NCBI GenBank assembly: GCA_046351395.1
Contig: JAXLYP010000025.1
Coordinates: forward strand, 107,279 to 171,278
DNA from: CAYYKK01 sp046351395
Lineage (GTDB): Bacteria > Myxococcota_A > Polyangia > Polyangiales > Polyangiaceae
Reading direction: 5' to 3'
DNA: 64,000 bases
Positions 1 to 7,981 of the stretch are shown one piece after another. The notes under the pieces were generated by a model, which saw nothing but the letters and a program-made list of their open reading frames with translations, did no database searches and was not told the origin of the DNA. Numbering within the stretch: position 1 is the stretch's first letter; each line of letters begins with the position of its first letter. Position numbers and translations under genes: made by a program.

Positions 1-125
1 GCGAGCGCGACGACGAGCGAGAGGAGCGCGAGCCGTTGGATCGAACGCCTGCCCGCTCGCTTCGCCGCGGTGGCATCGGAGGCTTCGGCCCCTCGTTCGG
101 GCGCGGAGGAGGAGGTCGCGACCAT
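1..125 (-). CDS. N-terminus of a membrane-anchored protein (DltD/SGNH-like position), partial
   Basis: Only the first 41 codons lie in the window. The ATG (125-123) overlaps the TGA of the upstream MBOAT gene (127-125) by one base, so translation is probably coupled. About 30 hydrophilic residues are followed by an Arg-rich patch and the start of a hydrophobic segment rich in Leu, Ala and Val, which fits a single N-terminal membrane anchor. In dlt and alginate-acetylation operons the gene after the MBOAT gene usually encodes an anchored DltD or SGNH/AlgX-type protein that works with it on the periplasmic side. That role is inferred from position only, because no catalytic region is visible. 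Confidence 0.6.
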   Translation of the reverse strand, partial: MVATSSSAPERGAEASDATAAKRAGRRSIQRLALLSLVVAL

Positions 126-1546
126 CAGAACTGGACGTAGACGAACGTCGTCGCCTCGAAGACGCCGCAGACGATGAGGACGCCGGCGAGCGCCGCGTGG
201 ACGGGCACGCGCCACCAGCGCGCCTCGCCGCTCGGCGCCCGAGCGAGGAGCCAGCGCGCGACGAGCATCGTCGCGCCGGCCGCGACGAAGAGGAGGATCT
301 CCCACTTCGATCCGTTGAAGAAATCGATCACCGCCCGCGCTTGGACGCGGGTGAACGCGCGACGGAGGAGCGTGAGCGCGTCACCCACGCTCGACGCGCG
401 GAAGAACGTGCACGAGAGCGAGTAGAAGCCGACCGTCAGCGCGTTCCGGATCCGATCGGCCCACGTGGCGGGCAGCGACCTCGGAAGGATCGACACCTTC
501 TGCGTGACCGCTTCGAACGAGACGGCGACGCCGTGGATCAGACCGAACGCGATGAACGTCCAGCTCGCGCCGTGCCACACGCCGAGGACGGCGAACGTGA
601 CGAGGATCGCCGCGACGAGGCCCGCGCGCTTCCACCGCGTGTTGAGCGAGATGAAGATCGAGAGCGGCCGATAGACGTAGTCGCTCGTCCAGCTCGAGAG
701 GGAGATGTGCCATCGCCGCCAAAACTCGGTGATGCTCTTCGACGAGAACGGCCGGTCGAAGTTCGGCTGGAGCTCGACGCCGAAGAGCCGCGCCGTCCCG
801 AGCGCGATGTCCGTGTAGCCGGAGAAGTCCGTGTAGACCTGGACGGTGTAGAGCGCGATCGCGACGACGATCGTGAGTCCACCGTACGCGTCCGGATGGC
901 GGTAGACCGGGTCGATCATCATCGCGATCCGATCCGCGATGACGGCCTTCTTGCAGGCTCCCCACGCGACGCGCGCGAGGCCCTCGCGAAAGTCGAGCAG
1001 GCGGTCGCGAGGCGCGCCGTCGAGCTGCGGCAGGAAGTGGTGGGGGCGCTCGATCGGCCCGGAGACGAGCTTCGGGAAGAAGAGGACGCTCGCGGCGAGC
1101 TTGCCCGGGTTCCGCTCCACTGGGCCACGTCCCCAGTGGACCTCGAGGCAGTAACCGACGAGCTGGAACGCGTAGTACGAGATGCCGAGGGGGACGAGCA
1201 CGCCTCCCGTGGCCGACGCGCCGAAGAGCGGCCGAAGCGCGGGGACGTGCGGGACGAGCAGGTAGCCGAACTTGTAGAGCGCGAGCGCGACGACGTCGAA
1301 GCCGACCGTCGCGAAGAGGATCCACGAGCCGCGCGGCGTCTCCGCCCATTTGTCGATCCCGATCGCGGCGGCCCAGTTCACCGCGGTGAGGAGCAACGCG
1401 ACCGCGAGGTCGCGGGGGCCGACGAAGCCGAGGAACGCCGCGCCCGCGACGACGAACCCGACCCACCCGTGGCGCCTCGGGAGGATCGCGTGCAGGAGGA
1501 GCGCGCACGCGGTGACGATCAGGTACTCGAGCGCGTGGACGAGCAT
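125..1546 (-). CDS. MBOAT-family O-acyltransferase (AlgI/DltB-like), polytopic membrane protein
   Basis: A 473-residue multi-pass membrane protein. Diagnostic MBOAT segments are visible: SGPIERP near 162-168, DFSGYTDIALG at 240-250, EFWRRWHISLSSW at 274-286 and VWHGASW at 323-329. His325 of the WHG motif is the expected catalytic histidine. MBOAT proteins of this type move acyl or aminoacyl groups from a carrier across the membrane onto surface glycans. The gene lies 25 nt downstream of a carrier protein gene, which itself follows an adenylation gene, so the donor is probably the charged carrier (DltB-like) rather than acetyl-CoA (AlgI-like). The ATG at 1546 gives a full-length family member. 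Confidence 0.9.
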   Translation of the reverse strand: MLVHALEYLIVTACALLLHAILPRRHGWVGFVVAGAAFLGFVGPRDLAVALLLTAVNWAAAIGIDKWAETPRGSWILFATVGFDVVALALYKFGYLLVPHVPALRPLFGASATGGVLVPLGISYYAFQLVGYCLEVHWGRGPVERNPGKLAASVLFFPKLVSGPIERPHHFLPQLDGAPRDRLLDFREGLARVAWGACKKAVIADRIAMMIDPVYRHPDAYGGLTIVVAIALYTVQVYTDFSGYTDIALGTARLFGVELQPNFDRPFSSKSITEFWRRWHISLSSWTSDYVYRPLSIFISLNTRWKRAGLVAAILVTFAVLGVWHGASWTFIAFGLIHGVAVSFEAVTQKVSILPRSLPATWADRIRNALTVGFYSLSCTFFRASSVGDALTLLRRAFTRVQARAVIDFFNGSKWEILLFVAAGATMLVARWLLARAPSGEARWWRVPVHAALAGVLIVCGVFEATTFVYVQF

Positions 1547-1571
1547 CGATCGGAGGCCGCGACTCGTCGGC

Positions 1572-1820
1572 TCAGGCCGAGAGCTTCTTCAGGATCACGG
1601 CGATCATGTCGCCGACGTTCTGAAAGCGGAGCACCTCGCGCAGCGTGAACTTGATCTTGAAGTGCTGCTCGACGGCGGCGATGAGCGTCGTGTGGATCAG
1701 CGAGTCCCACTCCGGGATGTCCTTCGCGGCGGTCGCGTCGGTCACGACGAGGCCGGGCTTTTCGAACACCTTTTCGAACACCGTGTTGACGTCGGCGAGG
1801 ATGGCGGCGTGCGTCGTCAT
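1572..1820 (-). CDS. Acyl/peptidyl carrier protein (DltC-like)
   Basis: An 82-residue acidic four-helix carrier protein. The phosphopantetheine site is the DSL motif at residues 39-41, with Ser40 as attachment point, followed by a helix of the usual carrier type. Its length matches DltC (about 80 residues) and discrete ACPs. The ATG (1820-1818) overlaps the stop of the adenylation gene by 4 nt (ATGA), and the MBOAT gene follows after 25 nt. The most economical role is to accept an aminoacyl adenylate from the adjacent enzyme and present it to the MBOAT. A holo-ACP synthase must act on it, and none is seen in this window. Confidence 0.9.
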   Translation of the reverse strand: MTTHAAILADVNTVFEKVFEKPGLVVTDATAAKDIPEWDSLIHTTLIAAVEQHFKIKFTLREVLRFQNVGDMIAVILKKLSA

Positions 1821-3391
1821 GCGTGGCTCTTCTCGTTGTTCTCGGCGCCGCCCTTCGCGGCGGAGAGCCGCACGAGCGCGGGGCGATCGATCTTCCCGTT
1901 CGCGTTCAGCGGCATCTTGTCGAGGTACGTCGTCCGCGTCGGGATCATGTAGGACGCGAGCCTCGTCTTGAGTTGCGGGATCGGGTCGGGCCGTTCACCC
2001 GCGGGGGCCTCCAGATAGAGGTGGATCGTCGTGTTCCCGATCGCGTCCGGGACGGCGACCGCCGCGGCCTGCGCGAGCCCGGTGATCTCGCGCACGTGGT
2101 GATCGATCTCGCCGAGCTCCACGCGGAACCCCTGCACCTTCACCTGGTGATCGACGCGCCCGGCGAAGATGCCGTCGCCCTCCGCGTCGACGGAGCAGAG
2201 GTCGCCCGTCCGGTAGTAGCGCTTCCCTTCGAACTCGAAGAACGCCTCCCGGTTCTTCTCCGGGTTCTTCCAGTAGCCGTGCGTGAGCTGAGGCCCGGTG
2301 AGGCAGAGCTCGCCCTTCTCCCCGACCGGCATCGGCCGGGGCGCGTGCGGGACGGACGCCGGATCGACGATGAGGATGCCCATGTCGAGCATGGGCTTGC
2401 CGATGCTGACGACACCGTTCGCGCCCTTCATCGGAGCGAGGCCGTGCTTTCCGCCGCGAACGCACGTGTACGTCGTGCAGAAGATCGTCGCCTCCGTCGG
2501 CCCGTACACGTTCTCGACGCGCGCGTTCGGGACGCACGCGGCCCACGCGTCGGCGAGATCCGCGAAGAGCGCCTCGCCGCAGAAGAGCGCCGCGCGCGCT
2601 TTCTCGAGCCGGATCTCGGGGAAGAACGGGCGGAGGTGCGCGAGGATGGACGGCACCATCAGCGCGATCGTGAGCTCGTGCTTCTCCATCAAGTCGTAGA
2701 TGGCGAGGTACTTGATGGCGTCCGGCGCGACCGTGTAGCAGCTCGCGCCCTTCGTGAGGGGGACGCAGTAGCTCATGAGCGAGAGGTCGAACGTCAGGTC
2801 GAACATCTGCAGGACGCGATCGTCGCTCGTGACGTCGAAGCCCATCGCGTCGAACGCTCGGAGGAACGCCTCAAGCGCCCCGAACGAGATGGGGACACCC
2901 TTCGGCTGGCCCGTGCTGCCGGACGTGAAGAGGATGTACGCGTCGTCGGTCGTGGCGACGGCGCGCGGCTCGGGGAGCGGTCCGTCCTTCCGGAGGCCTT
3001 TCGTCGCCTCGAACGTGATGCCGGGCTCGTTCTCGAGGCCCGCGAGGCCGTCGGCGCGCGCGCTGAGGACGACCCGCAGGCCCGCCTGCTCGAGGATGCG
3101 GCGGTTGCGATCGGGGGGCGTCGTCGGCCCGAGAGGGACGAACGTCTTGCCGAGGAACCAGATCGCGAAGATGGACGCGTAGGTCTCCACGTCGTCGTGC
3201 GCGAGGACGCCGACGACCGTCTCGTTCGCCCACCGATCCGCGATGCGCGCGGCGATGCCCGAGACGTACGCGCCGAACGCGCCGTAATCGAACGTCGAGC
3301 CGCCGATGACGAACGCCGTCCGGTCGGGCGTCTCGGCGCAGTAGCGGCGAACATGCGAGCAGATCATGGGGGTCTCGAGCGGGAGTGACAT
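1817..3391 (-). CDS. Stand-alone amino acid adenylation enzyme (AMP-dependent ligase, DltA-like)
   Basis: A 524-residue ANL-superfamily adenylating enzyme, close to the size of DltA. Core motifs: A3 FTSGSTGQPKG (155-165), A4 FDLS (201-204), A5 YGPTEA (296-301), A7 YRTGD (393-397), A8 GRVDHQVKVQGFRVELGEI (411-429) and A10 NANGK with Lys500. The Asp in FDLS corresponds to the residue that binds the substrate alpha-amino group in NRPS A-domains and DltA, so an amino acid is more likely than a fatty acid. There is no condensation, carrier or thioesterase domain. The start MSLPLE is chosen because the frame upstream is Arg-rich and not protein-like. The TGA overlaps the carrier start. The exact substrate is not readable by eye. 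Confidence 0.88.
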   Translation of the reverse strand: MSLPLETPMICSHVRRYCAETPDRTAFVIGGSTFDYGAFGAYVSGIAARIADRWANETVVGVLAHDDVETYASIFAIWFLGKTFVPLGPTTPPDRNRRILEQAGLRVVLSARADGLAGLENEPGITFEATKGLRKDGPLPEPRAVATTDDAYILFTSGSTGQPKGVPISFGALEAFLRAFDAMGFDVTSDDRVLQMFDLTFDLSLMSYCVPLTKGASCYTVAPDAIKYLAIYDLMEKHELTIALMVPSILAHLRPFFPEIRLEKARAALFCGEALFADLADAWAACVPNARVENVYGPTEATIFCTTYTCVRGGKHGLAPMKGANGVVSIGKPMLDMGILIVDPASVPHAPRPMPVGEKGELCLTGPQLTHGYWKNPEKNREAFFEFEGKRYYRTGDLCSVDAEGDGIFAGRVDHQVKVQGFRVELGEIDHHVREITGLAQAAAVAVPDAIGNTTIHLYLEAPAGERPDPIPQLKTRLASYMIPTRTTYLDKMPLNANGKIDRPALVRLSAAKGGAENNEKSHA

Positions 3392-3423
3392 AACACAGCC
3401 GCCGCGGCGGCTGGCGCGGGCCG

Positions 3424-4095
3424 TTAGAGCGCGCGCTCCCACAGGATGCGGCCCGACCCCGGAAAGATCATCCGGAGGTCCGGATCGGACGAGGAAGTTT
3501 CGCGGGCCCGCGCGAAGCCGGCGTGGGCGAACGCCTTCGCGCTCGCCGTGTTCTCGAGGACGCTGAGGATCTGCGCCTTCTGAACATCCGGACGCTCCGC
3601 CTTCGTCCGCTCGAGCGCGCGCGCGACGAGCGTCGAGACGACGCGGCGTCCGCGGAACGCGGGCTCGACGAACACCGACTCGATCTGGAGCGCGCCCTTC
3701 TCCCGCGGGATGTCGATCGCGGACGTGCGCTTGAGCGCGGGCGCCGCCGCCCGGAACACCGGGGCGCCGAGCACGTGGGACCAGAGCGTCGCCTTCACGT
3801 GGCTGCTCGGCGGACCGTCGTCCGCCTCGATCCACGTCGCGATGCAGCCGGCGCGCACCCCGTCGAGCTCGGCGACGAGGAAGCTCTCGACGGCGAGCTC
3901 CGATCCGGAGACGTCCTCCGCGAGGATGGACGCGAGCGCGGCGCGCTCCGCGGTCTCGTCGAGCGCGAACACGCGGCGAAACAAGGTCGCGTCGGTGCCG
4001 GACTTCTCCGCTTCGATGATCGCGGTGACGAGCCAGTCGGTGTCGGCCGCGACGGCACTCCGGACGACGGGAGGAGGAATCGGAGCGGCGGACAT
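3424..4095 (-). CDS. GNAT-family N-acetyltransferase
   Basis: A 223-residue protein from the ATG at 4095, which removes an implausible upstream extension that runs into a repeat. The C-terminal half has the GNAT fold: a beta4-like strand with SVFVEPAFRGRRV (a variant R/Q-x-x-G-x-x acetyl-CoA loop) followed by a helix, then LENTASAKAFAHAGF, the typical beta5-alpha4 Asn and GF signature. It lies 32 nt upstream of the adenylation gene on the same strand and so probably leads the transcript GNAT, adenylation enzyme, carrier, MBOAT. It could acetylate the amino group of the activated residue or of a sugar, but the substrate is unknown. Confidence 0.78.
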   Translation of the reverse strand: MSAAPIPPPVVRSAVAADTDWLVTAIIEAEKSGTDATLFRRVFALDETAERAALASILAEDVSGSELAVESFLVAELDGVRAGCIATWIEADDGPPSSHVKATLWSHVLGAPVFRAAAPALKRTSAIDIPREKGALQIESVFVEPAFRGRRVVSTLVARALERTKAERPDVQKAQILSVLENTASAKAFAHAGFARARETSSSDPDLRMIFPGSGRILWERAL

Positions 4096-4110
4096 GGGCC
4101 ACCAGGTTAG

Positions 4111-4189
4111 CAGTCTGTCGAAGGACTCCCGTGGCCCGCATCGACGATGCCTCTGCAAAGACATCGTCGGCGGTGCCTACTCACGCGGC
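4111..4189. repeat. Dispersed repeat, copy 1 (degenerate)
   Basis: A 79-nt sequence that recurs at 24650-24734 with 68 of 79 aligned positions identical plus one 6-nt gap. The last 18 bases (GTGCCTACTCACGCGGC and its preceding base) are identical. It contains the inverted repeat CGACGATG/CATCGTCG with a 12-nt loop. It begins CAGTCTGTCGAA where copy 2 has CAGGCTGTTGAA. It sits in the 183-nt intergenic region 4096-4278 upstream of the GNAT/adenylation operon. The 13-mer GGCGTCCTTGGCG directly overlaps its right end (4187-4199) and also occurs inside the second repeat family near 24.6 kb. Confidence 0.8.
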
Positions 4190-4278
4190 GTCCTTGGCGC
4201 CCGTCCGGAACTTGGCGGACGAGAACGCGACGTGCCGGACAGCCCCTCGAGGCGGACCACGCGGGGTGGGTTTCACGA

Positions 4279-5691
4279 TCACGCGGCGGCGACGGGCCGC
4301 AGCGAGGGCCAGGAGCGCGGCGGTCGAAACACGTGCGTCGGCCTCGGCCCGTCGAGCACGCGCTCGACGCGCTCGAGCTCTGCGCTCGGGAGGAGCGCGC
4401 CCCCGAGCGACTCTCGGACGAGCGGGATCGCGAGCGGATCGAAGCCCATCGCTTCGCACGCGACCGCGTCGACGAGGCCCGGATCGAACCCGCCGACGAG
4501 GAGCCCCGCGTGCACCGGCGTCGCCCCGAGAGGCCCCTCCCCCTCCCCCGCGACGATTCCGTCCACGATCGTGAGGTACCGGCGCTGTGGCTCGCCGCGG
4601 AGGCGGCCCTCCCGATCGACGAAGAAGAGGACGCGGTTCAGGTCGAGGATCGTCCGCCAGAGCGTGCGGTTGCCCTGCCAGCTCCCGTCGATGATCTTCG
4701 GCGGAGCGTCGAGCCTCGGCGCCCGAGCGACGAGCGAGTGGCCAAGCGGCAACGGGAAGCGGCTCAGCTTGTTCTCGATGCGCTCCCCGAGCCCCGGCGG
4801 CGCGGCGAACTCGTCGCCGCCCGTCTCCGGCGATCCCTCGGTGAAGTGAGGCAGCCAATACTTCTGGTTCGTGAGGCCGATGACGCCCTTCAGGGACAGC
4901 GTGACGCCCGTCTTTTTGTGGGTCTTCAGCTTCGGGAGGTTGATGAACGCGTCCGCGTCGAGGAGCGTCTGCGGGATGGAGTACTCGTTCCGCACGAGCG
5001 TGTGGTGGCCCACCGGCGTCGTGTAGTGGCTGCGGTGGAAGCGCAGCATCCCGTGCGGGGGCGAGCCGGGATCGGAGAAGAAGCTGCTCCGACCGAGGTC
5101 GACGAGGCGGTACCCGCGCGGATCCCCGGGGAGGCGCTTCTTCACGAGGAGACCGAGGTTGAGGGAGCGGCCCGCCCGGCGCACGTCGTCGAGCGCGAAC
5201 ATCGGCGCGACGCGGAAATCCCGTAGGTCGACGAACGCGACGTCGTGCCCGCGCCGCGCGAGGTGCTCGATGACGTCGTACACGCCGAGCGGCCCCGCCA
5301 CCTTCTCGAGCTCGCACCCCTCGACGGGCGCGTCGATCACGCGGACTCGCCCCTGCTTCCCCGCGGCCCTCAGGGCATAGTCGAGGATGGGTCGAAGAAG
5401 GGAGCCGTGCGTGCTCGACGCGGCGAGCTTCTCGCCCGTGATCTTCTCGTGGAGGTTCTTCGAGGAGACGAGGTTCGGCTTGATGACGACGCGATCGCCC
5501 GGGCGGATCACGTCCCCGAGCGGGTTCCACTCGGGCGTCCCCGCGCGCGCCGCGTCGAGCCCGAGGCGCCGGAACATGGCCTCCACGGCCTCGTAGACGG
5601 GGTTCGGGGGGTCGAACGGCGCGCCCGACTGGTACGTGATCCCCGGCCGCGAGACGGTGACGACGCGCCGGGCGAAGGAGCCCTCCGACAT
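4279..5691 (-). CDS. DUF362 domain-containing protein
   Basis: A 470-residue protein. Family-like features are an early VIKPNLV segment (about residues 70-76), a central FINLPKLKTHKKTGVTLSLK segment and a C-terminal region with GDxxxxxEGEGP-like spacing (VDGIVAGEGEGP). DUF362 proteins have no settled biochemical function; some are fused to ferredoxin domains, but this one has only two cysteines and no Fe-S motif. The ATG (5691-5689) overlaps the stop of the glycosyltransferase/CapK fusion as TGATG, so the two are co-translated and probably act in one pathway. By context I infer a role in synthesis or modification of a surface polymer. Confidence 0.82.
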   Translation of the reverse strand: MSEGSFARRVVTVSRPGITYQSGAPFDPPNPVYEAVEAMFRRLGLDAARAGTPEWNPLGDVIRPGDRVVIKPNLVSSKNLHEKITGEKLAASSTHGSLLRPILDYALRAAGKQGRVRVIDAPVEGCELEKVAGPLGVYDVIEHLARRGHDVAFVDLRDFRVAPMFALDDVRRAGRSLNLGLLVKKRLPGDPRGYRLVDLGRSSFFSDPGSPPHGMLRFHRSHYTTPVGHHTLVRNEYSIPQTLLDADAFINLPKLKTHKKTGVTLSLKGVIGLTNQKYWLPHFTEGSPETGGDEFAAPPGLGERIENKLSRFPLPLGHSLVARAPRLDAPPKIIDGSWQGNRTLWRTILDLNRVLFFVDREGRLRGEPQRRYLTIVDGIVAGEGEGPLGATPVHAGLLVGGFDPGLVDAVACEAMGFDPLAIPLVRESLGGALLPSAELERVERVLDGPRPTHVFRPPRSWPSLRPVAAA

Positions 5692-7901
5692 CAGAGCCCC
5701 GGTCGATCCGCGATCTGCGCGGGTGCGGATCGCTGGAAGTCCACCTCGAGCCTCGAGACGCTCGCGAGGTGCTTGCCGGTGCGGACGAGCTTGATCTCGT
5801 CCACGTACTCCACCGCGATCCGCATGCGCTCGCCGAGGAACGCCCGGAACGTCGAGAGCACCTCGTCCATCACGTCGTCCGAGAAGCGGCCGCCCTTCAC
5901 GACGCGGAACACCATCGCGTCGCGCTCCTCCTGGACGACCTGGAAGCGCTTGATCGCGTAGTCGAACTCCTTCAGGTAGTGAGCGAAGAACGTGCCCGGC
6001 AGGTACCGCCCGTCGGTGCCCTGGATGATCGACTGCACGCGGCCCTGGATCGCACCGACGCGCGGCGCGCCGCGGCCGCACGTGCACGTCGCATCGTCCA
6101 TCGCCTCCGCGAGATCCCCGATCCGGTAGCGCACGAAGGGCATGCAGAGGTTGTTCAGATCCGTGATGACGACCTCCCCCGTCTCCCCGGGCTTCGCGGG
6201 GACGCCGTCGCGCAGCACCTCGACGATGTAGCCCTCCGCGACGACGTGGTGCCCCGCGTGCGCGTCGCACTCGTAGGCGATCCCGGAGAACTCGCGGCTC
6301 CCGTATTTGTCGAACACTTTGCACCCGAACGCGCTCTCGATGAGCGCTCGGCTCGGCGCCGGGAGCGTCTGGGCGCTCGACATGATCGCACGGGGGCGCA
6401 CCCCGATCTCGCCCGTGCCCTTCAGGTACCGCGCGACGAAGTCGAGCGCCTCGGCGTACCCGTCGAGGAGGACGGGCTCGACGCTCGCGATGGTCTTCAC
6501 CATGCGCGCGAGGTTCTCGTCCGACAGTTCGAACACGGGGATGAACGTGCGGTTCGAGAGGCGCGCGTCGAGCATCTCCTTCGTCGCTTGGGATTTGCTC
6601 ATGCCGATCGTCTGGTGCCAGAGGCGCACCGTGGGATCGCCGAACCGATACCCCGTCCACTCTTGCGCCCGGAGCGTCGCCGCCCAGCGGAACTCGAGCT
6701 GCGCGCGATCCGCGAAGCAGACGAACGGCTCCCCGGTGGAGCCGCTCGTCGAGATCTTCAGGATCTCCGCCTTCTCGTGGTTCTCCGACATGATGTCGAA
6801 GTAGAGGTGCTTGCGGATGTCCGCCTTGGTGAGGAACGGAAGCTTGTGGAGATCCGCCTGCCCGCGGATGTCTTCGGGGCGGAGCTTCCGCTCCTGCATG
6901 CGCGCGCGGTAGTAGGGAACGTGCCGGTAGCAGTGACGGACGAGCCGGCGGAGCTTCTCGTCCTGGAGCTCGCGCGTCTGCTCGCGGGAGAGCCACTGCG
7001 TCTTCTGCAGGGTCTCGTAATAGTGCTCCACGTCCCGCGTGATCATCCAGTGCGTGCGGTTGAACGCCGCCATGAACGCGCGCCAGCGGAGCGCGCGAGC
7101 GGGATCCCGCTCGGGCGCCTGCTGCGCGACGGGGTGCCGCCGGAGGAACTCCCGCGCGACGTCCCCCGGGGGCTGCGTCACCCGGTACTCCCAGGCGGCG
7201 GTGCCGAGGTCGATCATCGACTTCGCGGCGGCGCGGTACGCGGTCTTCTCGAGGAACGAGACGCCCTGCTTTCGCCCCTCGAACAGGGTCTCGACCTCGC
7301 GGTACGAGTACCCCTTGGCGTGCGCCGCCACCATCACGAACGACTGCCAATAGAAGTAGCTCCGCTCGTACGTGAGCAGGTCGAGGAACACCTCGCGCGC
7401 GCACATCACGAAGCCGCTCTTGTTGTCGCGGAGGTCCATGCTGAACACGCCGTTGAGGAGCGTGTTGAGCCCGCGGCTCAGGTAAAAGCGCCGATCCTTG
7501 TGCCGCGCGACCGCGCTTCGCCAGCCCTGCACCACGTCGACGCTGTGGTCGTAGAGGGCGCGGCGGAGGCGCAGGAGATCCTCCGGCTGGTACTGGAGAT
7601 CCGCGTCGATCGTCGCGACGAGCTCGCCCCGCGCGACCGCCGCTGCGTTCTTCCACGCGGCCGCGATGCCGCGGTTCTGCGGGTGGAACACGCCGACGAC
7701 GACGCCGGGATGAGCCTCCATCAGGGTCCGGATCGCGGCGGCCGTCCCGTCGGTCGAGCCGTCGTCCACGAGGATGAGCTCACCACGCAGCTCCCCCGTT
7801 TCGAAGACCGCGAGGACACGCGCCGCGAGCTCGGGCACGTTGAACTCCTCGTTCAGGCACGGGACGATCACCGAAAGTTCGACGGCGGATGGAGTGCTCA
7901 C
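5691..7901 (-). CDS. Fusion: GT2 glycosyltransferase + CapK/PaaK-like adenylate-forming domain
   Basis: A 736-residue two-domain protein. Residues 8-240 are a family-2 glycosyltransferase of the dolichol-phosphate-mannosyltransferase/undecaprenyl type: VIVPCLNEE (11-19), VDDGSTDGT (45-53) and the DxD-like IDAD (98-101); no clear transmembrane tail follows. Residues 290-720 are a CapK/phenylacetate-CoA-ligase-like adenylating domain with the P-loop ISTSGSTGEPF (383-393), a YGSREFSG segment near 533 and a Cys-containing CTCGRG segment typical of the PaaK/CapK group. CapK-like proteins occur in capsule loci, usually as separate genes. The GTG start at 7901 has AGGAG nine bases upstream. Gene prediction shows one uninterrupted frame, so the fusion is real in this sequence. 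Confidence 0.88.
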   Translation of the reverse strand: MSTPSAVELSVIVPCLNEEFNVPELAARVLAVFETGELRGELILVDDGSTDGTAAAIRTLMEAHPGVVVGVFHPQNRGIAAAWKNAAAVARGELVATIDADLQYQPEDLLRLRRALYDHSVDVVQGWRSAVARHKDRRFYLSRGLNTLLNGVFSMDLRDNKSGFVMCAREVFLDLLTYERSYFYWQSFVMVAAHAKGYSYREVETLFEGRKQGVSFLEKTAYRAAAKSMIDLGTAAWEYRVTQPPGDVAREFLRRHPVAQQAPERDPARALRWRAFMAAFNRTHWMITRDVEHYYETLQKTQWLSREQTRELQDEKLRRLVRHCYRHVPYYRARMQERKLRPEDIRGQADLHKLPFLTKADIRKHLYFDIMSENHEKAEILKISTSGSTGEPFVCFADRAQLEFRWAATLRAQEWTGYRFGDPTVRLWHQTIGMSKSQATKEMLDARLSNRTFIPVFELSDENLARMVKTIASVEPVLLDGYAEALDFVARYLKGTGEIGVRPRAIMSSAQTLPAPSRALIESAFGCKVFDKYGSREFSGIAYECDAHAGHHVVAEGYIVEVLRDGVPAKPGETGEVVITDLNNLCMPFVRYRIGDLAEAMDDATCTCGRGAPRVGAIQGRVQSIIQGTDGRYLPGTFFAHYLKEFDYAIKRFQVVQEERDAMVFRVVKGGRFSDDVMDEVLSTFRAFLGERMRIAVEYVDEIKLVRTGKHLASVSRLEVDFQRSAPAQIADRPGL

Positions 7902-7981
7902 TGGGGGAATCTCCTAGAGCACCGACCAGCCTGGATCACGTCGTATTTTCTTCGAATCCCGCGAAGCACAACGGGAGCGCG

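Noticed and set aside
197..1648. Long plus-strand open frame opposite the MBOAT and ACP genes
   Set aside because: Extremely rich in Arg, Glu and Asp with no fold-like pattern. Typical antisense frame in GC-rich DNA. The minus strand carries clear MBOAT and ACP motifs.
4279..7656. 1125-codon open frame joining the DUF362 gene to an Arg-rich upstream part
   Set aside because: The upstream half is out of frame with the glycosyltransferase/CapK gene and has no protein-like composition. The real start of the DUF362 gene is the ATG at 5691.
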